Shown piece by piece: positions 37,091-44,901 of a stretch of DNA of 64,000 bases (its first letter is position 1; every line of letters begins with the position of its first letter). The DNA comes from Clostridia bacterium (GTDB lineage Bacteria > Bacillota > Clostridia > Christensenellales > Pumilibacteraceae). The stretch is from the NCBI GenBank assembly GCA_017623435.1, contig JAGAPD010000019.1:1-64000 (forward strand), read 5' to 3'. Made by a program: the position numbers and the translations under genes. The notes below the pieces were generated by a model. That model was not told where the DNA came from. It made no database searches and worked only from the letters and a program-made list of their open reading frames with translations.

Positions 37091-37125
37091 TAAATCAAGA
37101 TTTTTGCAACCAAAAGGAGAAAATT

Positions 37126-38172
37126 ATGAGAAAATATCTTTTACCACAAAACGGAAATTTTTACAAAGCAAATTTTCACACTCACTCAACCATTTCCGAC
37201 GGCGTATGGTCTCCACAAAAAATCAAAGAAGAGTATCAAAAGCGCGGTTACTCCATCATAGCGTACACCGACCACGAAATTATGATTCCGCATCCTGAAC
37301 TTTGCGACGAAAACTTCTTGGCAATTACCGCCACGGAAATTTCGACAAACGACAACGAAAGCGTTATCACAAACTCGTACTTGTTCAAAAAAGTTTACCA
37401 TCTTAACTTTTTGAGTAAAGACCCTAATAAAACGACCTTCCCAGGATGGAGCAAAAACTACGTTTGGCTAAAACAAACTCTTCCTTACGTCACTCCCGAA
37501 ATGGAACAGCGTAGCGAAACGCGTCACTACGACGTTGACAGCATAAACGATATCATAAAGCGCTGTAACGAAGAAGGATTTTTGGTTACGCTAAATCACC
37601 CCGCTTGGTCCATTCAGGACTTTACCGACTACTCGGGATTAAAAGGGCTATGGGGTGTAGAAGTATATAACACGGGTTGCGTCGTTGACGCTTTCCTTAA
37701 CGACACCACTCAGCCCCTTGACGACCTACTTCGCCGTGGCGTAGCCGTTTCGCCTATCGCAGCGGACGACAATCATAACGGTGGCGACAACGCTCATGAT
37801 TCTTTCGGCGGTTGGACGGTTGTCAAGGCAAACGACCTTAACTATTCTACCATTATTAGCGCACTTGAAAAAGGTGATTTTTATTCTTCTTCAGGTCCGC
37901 AAATTAACGAACTTTATATCGAAGATGGCATACTTCACGTGGCTACGTCCCCTTGCCGTTCCGTCGCAGTTATTAGTGAACATAGATTTTCTCGCGTGAT
38001 AAACGCAACCGATTCGCCCGTAACTGAAGCGCAATTTAACCTTAACCCTTATTTTGACAATATGCTCTTAGCCGAAAAGCCTGTTTCTTCGCCCTATATC
38101 CGCGTAGAAATAGTTGATGAAAAAGGCTATCACGCTTGGTCACGCGCGTATAAAATTGACGAATTAAAATAG
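37126..38172 (+). CDS. PHP-domain phosphoesterase-like protein (348 aa)
   Basis: N-terminal PHP metal-dependent hydrolase domain: FHTHSTISDGVWSP (residues ~19-32) supplies the first His pair and Asp, YTDHEIM (~47-53) the next, TLNHPAW (~164-170) and GVEVYNTGC the later ligands, with AADDNHN (~218-224). The C-terminal ~90 residues form a beta domain (VATSPCRSVAVISEHRF). It resembles CehA/McbA-like PHP proteins of gut bacteria. Substrate unknown; probably cytoplasmic. Ribosome site AAAGGAG. Monocistronic, ended by the hairpin at 38206. Confidence 0.8.
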   Translation: MRKYLLPQNGNFYKANFHTHSTISDGVWSPQKIKEEYQKRGYSIIAYTDHEIMIPHPELCDENFLAITATEISTNDNESVITNSYLFKKVYHLNFLSKDPNKTTFPGWSKNYVWLKQTLPYVTPEMEQRSETRHYDVDSINDIIKRCNEEGFLVTLNHPAWSIQDFTDYSGLKGLWGVEVYNTGCVVDAFLNDTTQPLDDLLRRGVAVSPIAADDNHNGGDNAHDSFGGWTVVKANDLNYSTIISALEKGDFYSSSGPQINELYIEDGILHVATSPCRSVAVISEHRFSRVINATDSPVTEAQFNLNPYFDNMLLAEKPVSSPYIRVEIVDEKGYHAWSRAYKIDELK

Positions 38173-38205
38173 TCAAAAATCAACGAATAACGACAAAAAT
38201 CATCA

Positions 38206-38240
38206 AAACGGCATATAACGTGGTACGCCGTTTCTGTTTT
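38206..38240 (+). terminator. Terminator of PHP-domain gene
   Basis: AAACGGCATA..TACGCCGTTT around AACGTGG, followed by CTGTTTTTT. Confidence 0.7.
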
Positions 38241-38298
38241 TTCTCATTCACAAAAAACAATTACAGTATTCGTAGAATTCTATTTTGGCTATAAATAA

Positions 38299-38327
38299 TT
38301 GACTAATTTCGTCAGAATGGCTATAAT
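38299..38327 (+). promoter_or_regulatory. Promoter producing a leaderless mRNA for the XRE-membrane gene
   Basis: TTGACT (38299-38304), 17 bp, TATAAT (38322-38327); ATG lies at 38334, the expected +1. No ribosome site precedes it. Confidence 0.75.
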
Positions 38328-38333
38328 GATTGT

Positions 38334-39995
38334 ATGAGCAACAGGATAAGTGAACAAATAAAAAACCTCCGCCAGCAAAAGGGCTGGACTCAAAATGAAC
38401 TTGGCGAAAAAGTTGGCTACTCTCCCCAAACCATTTCCGCGTGGGAGAGAGGACAAAACCAACCTGACTTACAGGCAATTTCCGCGCTTTGCAAACTTTT
38501 CGACGTGACGAGCGACCAACTGCTTGGAATAGAAAAAACCGCGCAAAAAACTCCGCCTACTTTTTCTGAAATTAACGCGCCCACTCAAGCGCCAAAACCA
38601 CAACAGCCCCCGTCTGATTGTGATAAAATCGTGGACTCATTTGAAAAAGACAGCGGAGCGTCTACAGCGCTGAAAATACTACTTAGCATTTACGCTGGAA
38701 TACTTAGTTTTGTAGCTGTTATTGCATTAGTCGGAAGAGGTGACTTTGCTTTCCTAATAATCTTACTAACTCCACTTGCGATTCCCTTTCTTGATATTGC
38801 AATACTAATAATGTTTTTCATTGCAAAGGAAAAACGGCATAAATCGTTATTTTGGATATACGTTGCCGTGCTTATCGCAATAAATATATTAGGAATATTT
38901 TCCAGCAGGTTACCGCAGTGGCTACAAGTAACGCTAGAAATTATCAGTATAGCGTGTTCGCTTGTTCTACCCTTCTTGTTTTATCTAAACAACGACAGCG
39001 CTCCAACCTTTTTAAATTATTTAAAATCGTCAAAATTGTATTACCTCGCGCTATTTTTTCAGCTTATCGTAAACATTTTTTCAACGGAGGCAACCGTTGG
39101 GTATATCTTCGTTTTTCTTCTTTTCTATCCGTTATCCTTCGCGCAATATATAACGCTATATTACGCAACGAAAAATACCAAACAGAAATATTTTTACGAT
39201 ACGGTACGTCATAAGGAACAATCTTCTTCTGCCATATACCAAAGCAAAGTTAGTTCGACCTCAAAGCTCGGCTCTGCTTACGCACGCTCAACCATGGCTG
39301 AGGACGAGAGAAAACGCACAAACGCACTCCCCTACGCCTCCACTCCGCACAATCCCGACGCGTCCTGCGTTTACAAAGAAATCGCGGACGAAAAGCGTGC
39401 GCGCGTTGCTGATTTCTTAGTGGAAAAACCCGTACTTTCTACCGTATTTTTAGTACTACTTCTCACCCTGAACATACCCGTTATGTTAATCGTTGGCAAT
39501 ATATATCCGCCCGATAACGTGTTGTTTTACTTCTCGATAATACTCGTTTTCTTCTCAATTATTCCCACCTTTAACACGCTTTGCTACTTGTTTTTCAGAC
39601 AGGGAAGTAAAAAACTGAGGGTAACGTTATGCGCCGTTTATACTTTTTGCAGTATTTTCTTAAACGCCGTATTCTTTGAGTACACCTTTAATTATTATAT
39701 CCCATCCACCCTCGTCGTCTTAGCAATGCTGGGCGTAGGTGCGATCTCGATAGTTCAGCTTTTTTCGCTTTCCGACCACGATTATTTATCCGTTTCCGCA
39801 CGAGTCACGTTGAAAGTTTCGTATACGTTTATAGAGTCTATCGTATTAGTTTTTTTAACCTACTTGTATCTCGTTGCAGAAACACATCAAGTCGCCATTC
39901 TGCTTTTGGTGTGGTGGCAACTAATCTTTTTCTCGATATGCTGCACGCTAAAAGCGCCCTTGACAAAACAAGTCGTCAATTATATTTACAGATAA
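38334..39995 (+). CDS. Membrane-bound XRE regulator-like protein, A-B membrane modules (553 aa)
   Basis: Residues 5-64 are a Cro/C1 helix-turn-helix domain (IKNLRQQKGWTQNELGEKVG, SPQTISAWERGQ). A polar linker leads to module A (~100-290; starts SGASTALKILLSIYAGI, PFLDIAILIMFFIAK, ends SFAQYITLYYATKN) with about six or seven helices, a ~70-residue polar loop, then module B (~362-553; PVLSTVFLVLLLTL, KLRVTLCAVYTF, GVGAISIVQLFSL) with about six helices. DNA-binding domains joined to polytopic membrane modules suggest a membrane-tethered regulator that senses an envelope signal. Starts leaderless at 38334; the gene for a module-A-only paralog follows by 20 bp. Confidence 0.8.
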   Translation: MSNRISEQIKNLRQQKGWTQNELGEKVGYSPQTISAWERGQNQPDLQAISALCKLFDVTSDQLLGIEKTAQKTPPTFSEINAPTQAPKPQQPPSDCDKIVDSFEKDSGASTALKILLSIYAGILSFVAVIALVGRGDFAFLIILLTPLAIPFLDIAILIMFFIAKEKRHKSLFWIYVAVLIAINILGIFSSRLPQWLQVTLEIISIACSLVLPFLFYLNNDSAPTFLNYLKSSKLYYLALFFQLIVNIFSTEATVGYIFVFLLFYPLSFAQYITLYYATKNTKQKYFYDTVRHKEQSSSAIYQSKVSSTSKLGSAYARSTMAEDERKRTNALPYASTPHNPDASCVYKEIADEKRARVADFLVEKPVLSTVFLVLLLTLNIPVMLIVGNIYPPDNVLFYFSIILVFFSIIPTFNTLCYLFFRQGSKKLRVTLCAVYTFCSIFLNAVFFEYTFNYYIPSTLVVLAMLGVGAISIVQLFSLSDHDYLSVSARVTLKVSYTFIESIVLVFLTYLYLVAETHQVAILLLVWWQLIFFSICCTLKAPLTKQVVNYIYR

Positions 39996-40015
39996 ACCAT
40001 AAGGAAGAATAAAAA

Positions 40016-40744
40016 ATGGAAGAACAAAGAAACAACGAACCAAACGAAAATAAAGCGCCACCTACTTATCAAGAACTTCAGCGTGCTTGGGCGCAAAAGA
40101 ATGCAAAACCTCAGCACGAATTAGTCAGCGACTATTACGAAACCGATTGCGGTGCGTCAAAAGCGTTAAAAATCCTCATTATCATCTACGGAGTAATGGC
40201 AGCATTTATATTTTTTGGATTTTTTACACCGCTAATCGGCGCTATTTTTGGAATGGCAATAATTAGTATCATAACGCTAATAGCGATTATAACGCCCTTT
40301 CTTGATATTGCAATATTCGTTCTGTTCTTCTGTTCAAAACGAAAAAACTACTCTACCATGTTTGCAATAGTCATCACCGCGCTGGTACTTAGCTGCTCGT
40401 TTGGAATAGCAGACGCGCTGATAGTAGAATTGAGCGAAACGCTAATCACCATCGCGAACGTACTGGATTTAATTTCCATTTTACTTTTCCCCTTTGCGTT
40501 CGTGCCGTCAAACGACGAAGGACTGTCTTTTCGCAACTATATATCCAACGCAAAAGGCTATTATATCGTAGCGTCACTTTTCGTTTGCATGATCTTAATA
40601 TGCTTTATTCCAAACGTAAGCTTTTCATCGATGGCTGCTTTTATCTCGCTCCCCCTGTACTTCTTGCTGTACTTAACGCTTTATCGCGCAACGAAGAACA
40701 AAACGAGCAAGCATTATTACACGCCGACGCGTTATCTAAAATAA
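40016..40744 (+). CDS. Membrane protein, module-A paralog without DNA-binding domain (242 aa)
   Basis: A ~45-residue polar N-terminus is followed by a stretch clearly homologous to module A of the preceding protein: CGASKALKILIIIYGVMAAF, PFLDIAIFVLFFCSKRKN, SFRNYISNAKGYYIVASLF, and YLTLYRATKNKTSKHYY. About six or seven membrane helices. It lacks the helix-turn-helix and module B. Normal ribosome site AAGGAAG, unlike its HTH-bearing neighbours. Likely cotranscribed with and possibly a partner of the 553-residue protein. The function is unknown. Confidence 0.75.
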   Translation: MEEQRNNEPNENKAPPTYQELQRAWAQKNAKPQHELVSDYYETDCGASKALKILIIIYGVMAAFIFFGFFTPLIGAIFGMAIISIITLIAIITPFLDIAIFVLFFCSKRKNYSTMFAIVITALVLSCSFGIADALIVELSETLITIANVLDLISILLFPFAFVPSNDEGLSFRNYISNAKGYYIVASLFVCMILICFIPNVSFSSMAAFISLPLYFLLYLTLYRATKNKTSKHYYTPTRYLK

Positions 40745-40754
40745 GTATTCAATT

Positions 40755-40788
40755 AAAAAACGGGCTATCACGTGGTAGCCCGTTTTTT
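40755..40788 (+). terminator. Terminator with CACGTGGTAG loop
   Basis: AAAAAACGGGCTA/TAGCCCGTTTTTT stem around TCACGTGG, 11 bp after the stop codon of the 242-residue protein gene. Confidence 0.85.
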
Positions 40789-40849
40789 ACTACGCGCGAA
40801 AAAGATAGAGATTACACAGATTGTAGAACTATATTTTTACTATAAACTA

Positions 40850-40878
40850 TTGACTAAACACTATTTAGTTGCTATAAT
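40850..40878 (+). promoter_or_regulatory. Promoter with internal operator-like palindrome, leaderless mRNA
   Basis: TTGACT (40850-40855), 17 bp, TATAAT (40873-40878); ATG at 40885 is the expected +1. ACTAAA-CACTA-TTTAGT (40853-40869) is a 6-5-6 inverted repeat filling the spacer, suited for autorepression by the encoded XRE domain. Confidence 0.7.
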
Positions 40879-40884
40879 AGAATT

Positions 40885-43815
40885 ATGAATGAGAAAATAG
40901 GACAAACAATTAAAAATCTTCGTCAGCAAAAAGGGTGGACGCAAGCGGAGCTTGGGGAAAAGATAGGTTATTCCTTGCAAGCGGTATCCGCATGGGAAAG
41001 AGGACAAAACCGTCCTGATATTCAAGCGATACCCGTTCTATGCAAAATTTTTGACGTAACGAGCGATCAACTGCTTGGCATCGAGCCAGAGCAATCTTAC
41101 CCTGACACTATCGGCGCAAACGAATCGACTTTACCGCCCAGCGACAACAACGTGAAAAACGAATTGACTTTACCGCCCAGCGACAACAACGTGAAAAACG
41201 AATCGCCAAAAGAAAAGGAAAGAACGCATTCGCTTATGCTGAAAATAATGATTTTCGCTTACTTTATCACGACGGGAATCATTATACTACTGTCGACGAT
41301 TAACATGGCGCTTATTCTTAATAAGTCAACTAACTATACTTTTTATAATTTCGTGTTACGCTTACGTGACCTACCCATGCTACTCGTAACCACGATTTTC
41401 ATTACCTTTTTCGTTACGAAGAAAAAGGGGAACGATATCCTGTTCTGGATAGCATTAGGTCTGTACGCGGCAAGTTTATGTTGTGCGATTATAGCAAACA
41501 ACTACGCTCATATAGTCGGCCTAATATCCAACGTGAACCCGTTCAGCGGCGTACTTCCGGCTAAAACGCAACTTATTATTTCTTATTTTGACGTCGCGTT
41601 TACGGTAGCTACTTACGCTTTGCTCCCTCTTGCGTTTGCGCATAAAAATGAAAACGCAGTAGGCGTATGGGCAAAACTAAAAAACTCCGTTTTGTATTAC
41701 GTAGTTCTCGCTTTACTTATAATATCCGCCGTCGTGCAATACACCACGACGACCGTTTCCGTTCTTTTCGTAATACAAACCCTATCGCTTGCAATCCCGG
41801 TTGCACTGACGTATCTTCTGTTCAGACTGACGAAAGACAACGAAACGACTTTCTTTTCCAAAAATCCCGACGACAAAAACGCGCCCGTACTTTCGCAAAG
41901 AATTTTAATTCAGATTTTGCTATCGTGTATTTTATTGATGCTTTTAACGGGCAATATCGTTTATCCGTTACTAATCTTAGCGGATAGCTACACCGCGACG
42001 TTCGCATTTATTACTTTCACTCTTATCCCTATCGCGTGCGTTGTTTGCTACTTCGTTTTTACAAGCGGAAATACAAAACTGCGTATAGCGTTATGCGCCG
42101 TTTACGTAATTGCAGGGATTTACCTTGGCACTTTACTCGTCAATCCCATTATTTATTATTCTCCGTATTTTTTGAATAACCCGTGGATCTACGTATCGTT
42201 TTACGTCGTTTTGGGCGCGATATCCGTCGCTCAATTATTCACGATGCACGACAAACAAGCTTTACCCAAAAAGCAACTTCTTATAGCAAAAATTTGTTTA
42301 ACGGCCGCAGAAGTACTTTTCGTGGCGTTAGCGGTTACGCTGACTTTCGTGCACAACACGTACGACCAACAAATCATACCTATTTTCACTTACCTACAAC
42401 TGATTTTCTTTATTCTTAACTGCGTAATCAAGCAACCCTGGATAAAGAGCACTCCCGTCGTGGACGTAGCCGTTTCGGTAAACGCGCCCGTAGTGGTAGG
42501 CACGGACGTAGCCGTTTCGGTAAACGCGACTACTAACGTTGACGCGGACATAGAGGTTGACGTTAACGCTATGACCGAGCAACCGTCGTATGAACACACG
42601 AGAACTTCGTCCATTCTTTTACGAACTATTATTTGCATATTTGGTGCAATTTCTTTTCTGATCGCGATCTTATACACGGCAAGAACTTTAATTCCAAGGT
42701 ACACCGCGTCCGCACAATCGTTAGTGCATTACGGATCGTACGCTTTGCTCGTTATAAACGCAATCATACTTTTGCATTTCTTTTTGTTGAAGAAAAAAAG
42801 GTCACCTCTCTTTTTCTGGATATCAGCAAGCTTATTGATTTCGACCTGTTTCTTTTTTCCAGCGTGCATAATCGAGGGAATAATGCATTTAATCGCTTAC
42901 CGAATTAACATGCTTACTAATTCGTTATTTATCATAACCGTAGTTTTGGATATAGCGATAATGTTTTTCTTGCCCCTGTCTTTTATGCAAAATAACGGCA
43001 ACGCGCCTACGCTGAAAAATCACGTTAAAAACTCAGCCGTTTATTACGTTATACTTATCGTTTCCGTTACCGTTTTAGCCGTATTCCTCATACTTAAAAC
43101 GCCCGTTTTCACTTTGCTTATATATATTTACCCTACTCTTAGTGTGCTATATTTGCTTTTGTTTGAACGGACGCAGGACAAAATTAAGCCAAACAAAAAT
43201 GCTAATACGGTAGAAAATCAAACGGATGACTTACCAATTAAAAAGTCCGTGCTTTCTACAATCCTCTCGTTTTCTATATTATTAGTGGCATTTTTAGTAA
43301 CTTTGATTCACAATCAAACTTATGTTTATCCTTACTATACCCTCGCGCACGTACACTTTATAACGATCTTAATTTTCACTACGCTGATACCTATTATAAG
43401 TATTATTTGTTTCTTCGTTTTTATCGGTGGAAACGCAAAACTGCGCGTTACGTTGGGAATTATTTTCACTGCGCTTATAGCACCGCTATGTATAGCGCAT
43501 TTCCAAAAAATATTACACATCAAGCTTACGGGAGTATTTATAAATTATACGGGTATCGCAATCTACTTTATCGGAATATTTACTGTGATTTTAACAACCA
43601 CTCTTCCCGATAAAAAATGGTTACCAAAGCCGATAACTATTACGGTAAAATCCATACTTATCACCGCTGAAAGTTTAGCACTTCCGCAAATGGTATGGTA
43701 CTGCGGTTTAGCACTTTCACAAACCGTACTTACTCTTACGCTATGGCATATAGCTTACTTCGCTATTCTCTGCATAATAAAACAGACTTGGATAAAAAGG
43801 CAAAAGAAGAACTAA
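40885..43815 (+). CDS. Membrane-bound XRE regulator-like protein, A-B-A-B membrane modules (976 aa)
   Basis: Helix-turn-helix at 5-64 (IKNLRQQKGWTQAELGEKIG, SLQAVSAWERGQ), almost the same as the 553-residue protein. A linker with a 13-residue tandem repeat (ELTLPPSDNNVKN) follows. Module A1 (~115-325), module B1 (~335-515; KLRIALCAVYVIAG, VLGAISVAQLFTM), a linker of DVAVSVNA repeats (~525-560), then a second A (~575-765) and B (~785-976; KLRVTLGIIFTALI). About twenty or more membrane helices in total. The architecture is a duplication of the membrane half. No family name is known to me. Starts leaderless at 40885. Confidence 0.8.
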   Translation: MNEKIGQTIKNLRQQKGWTQAELGEKIGYSLQAVSAWERGQNRPDIQAIPVLCKIFDVTSDQLLGIEPEQSYPDTIGANESTLPPSDNNVKNELTLPPSDNNVKNESPKEKERTHSLMLKIMIFAYFITTGIIILLSTINMALILNKSTNYTFYNFVLRLRDLPMLLVTTIFITFFVTKKKGNDILFWIALGLYAASLCCAIIANNYAHIVGLISNVNPFSGVLPAKTQLIISYFDVAFTVATYALLPLAFAHKNENAVGVWAKLKNSVLYYVVLALLIISAVVQYTTTTVSVLFVIQTLSLAIPVALTYLLFRLTKDNETTFFSKNPDDKNAPVLSQRILIQILLSCILLMLLTGNIVYPLLILADSYTATFAFITFTLIPIACVVCYFVFTSGNTKLRIALCAVYVIAGIYLGTLLVNPIIYYSPYFLNNPWIYVSFYVVLGAISVAQLFTMHDKQALPKKQLLIAKICLTAAEVLFVALAVTLTFVHNTYDQQIIPIFTYLQLIFFILNCVIKQPWIKSTPVVDVAVSVNAPVVVGTDVAVSVNATTNVDADIEVDVNAMTEQPSYEHTRTSSILLRTIICIFGAISFLIAILYTARTLIPRYTASAQSLVHYGSYALLVINAIILLHFFLLKKKRSPLFFWISASLLISTCFFFPACIIEGIMHLIAYRINMLTNSLFIITVVLDIAIMFFLPLSFMQNNGNAPTLKNHVKNSAVYYVILIVSVTVLAVFLILKTPVFTLLIYIYPTLSVLYLLLFERTQDKIKPNKNANTVENQTDDLPIKKSVLSTILSFSILLVAFLVTLIHNQTYVYPYYTLAHVHFITILIFTTLIPIISIICFFVFIGGNAKLRVTLGIIFTALIAPLCIAHFQKILHIKLTGVFINYTGIAIYFIGIFTVILTTTLPDKKWLPKPITITVKSILITAESLALPQMVWYCGLALSQTVLTLTLWHIAYFAILCIIKQTWIKRQKKN
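41122..41199 (+). repeat. 39-bp in-frame tandem repeat
   Basis: Two 39-bp units (41122-41160, 41161-41199) differing at one base, encoding ESTLPPSDNNVKN and ELTLPPSDNNVKN in the cytoplasmic linker of the 976-residue protein. Copy number may vary between strains. Confidence 0.9.
42462..42528 (+). repeat. 25-bp direct repeats in the central linker
   Basis: The same 25 bases, beginning GGACGTAGCCGTTTCGG, occur at 42462-42486 and 42504-42528, coding for DVAVSVNA in the loop between membrane halves. Confidence 0.85.
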
Positions 43816-43832
43816 TTATTACAAAATATAGC

Positions 43833-43869
43833 AAAACGGACTACCACGTGGTAGCCCGTTTTCTTTTTT
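43833..43869. terminator. Bidirectional terminator with CTACCACGTGGTAG loop
   Basis: AAAACGG-CTACCACGTGGTAG-CCGTTTT (one mismatch) between convergent genes, followed by a T run on the plus strand. Confidence 0.85.
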
Positions 43870-43872
43870 TCG

Positions 43873-44901
43873 TTAAATTTTGCTTTTGATTATTTCCGCT
43901 AATTTCATACCGATATGGATATGTCCGATAGGGGACGGATGCAAAACGTCGGTAAGAAGATACCAGGATTTATCGCACAGCTCGTCACCGCTAATAAGGG
44001 TAGCGTTAGGATACTTACTAACCGTTTCGGTAATGACTTTGGCAACCGTTGCTTTTCCGTTAGGCCACCACTCTTCTCCGCCACGAACGTCGCAAAACGC
44101 GGGGAACGGAAGCATAAAGAAAAGGGGCTTGCTTGCAAAAGTCGTACACACCTTGTCAATGAAGGGCACTAAACGCTCGCGCATATAAAACTCGGGGCGC
44201 GTGGATATGTTCGTACCTATTTCAAAGTAGCCGATATCAAAGCTTTGTGAGCAAACGAAATCGGTAATTTCAGGCTCGCAAAAGCACGATCCGCCTACGC
44301 CCTTATTAGTGACGTCAGCGCCTATCTCACGTGCGCAAACGCGGATATATTCCATTTCCGCAAAGGCACTACCAGATCCGTGAGTGATGGACGTGCCGTA
44401 CGCAAACATAGTTAAGGGCGCGCCGTCCTCTTTCGTGGGTGCGGAATATTCGCCCTCTACTTCAATTCCGTAAAATTCCGTTCTGTCCTGCAAACAAATT
44501 CTCAAAAGGTCGGGGTTGTAGCGACCGATATCCTTGTCCTTAAAAAGCTCGTCCCAGCGCGCAGGTCTGTCAATTTCCACCACCGTTTTTTGATCGGCAA
44601 AAAGGCGCACACGCTTTTGGAAAAACTCGCCCCAAGCGATTACCGTTTCGCTATCACGGCAGGGCTTGAGCGTGACTTTGATTTTGGGCGCTTTGGTCAC
44701 GAGACGGATTTCCACGGCCGCGGTCTCACGCGCAACCTCTCGTCCGCCGATATATTCTTTCGTGGGGTTACCCTGCTCGTCAAACTCCATTGAGTTCATC
44801 TTCTCGGATACTGCGAGCGGATAACGGTGAAGTGACAATCCGCCGTCGCCCGTTTCGTGCACTTCTACGGCGTTGAAAAACTCTAAATCGTTGTAAAGCA
44901 T
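43873..44901 (-). CDS. SGNH/GDSL-family esterase (342 aa)
   Basis: Two-domain carbohydrate esterase: an N-terminal beta-sandwich (~1-165) and a C-terminal SGNH hydrolase. Block I AYGTSITHGSGS (catalytic Ser in GTSIT, ~176-187), block II NKGVGGS (~207-213, Gly), block III FEIGTN (~231-236, Asn), block V DVLHPSPIGHIHIG (~319-332, Asp and His). This matches acetyl-esterases acting on glycans. No signal peptide, so probably intracellular. Its ATG overlaps the stop of the upstream transglutaminase-like gene (TAATG), so the two are coupled. Confidence 0.85.
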   Translation of the reverse strand: MLYNDLEFFNAVEVHETGDGGLSLHRYPLAVSEKMNSMEFDEQGNPTKEYIGGREVARETAAVEIRLVTKAPKIKVTLKPCRDSETVIAWGEFFQKRVRLFADQKTVVEIDRPARWDELFKDKDIGRYNPDLLRICLQDRTEFYGIEVEGEYSAPTKEDGAPLTMFAYGTSITHGSGSAFAEMEYIRVCAREIGADVTNKGVGGSCFCEPEITDFVCSQSFDIGYFEIGTNISTRPEFYMRERLVPFIDKVCTTFASKPLFFMLPFPAFCDVRGGEEWWPNGKATVAKVITETVSKYPNATLISGDELCDKSWYLLTDVLHPSPIGHIHIGMKLAEIIKSKI

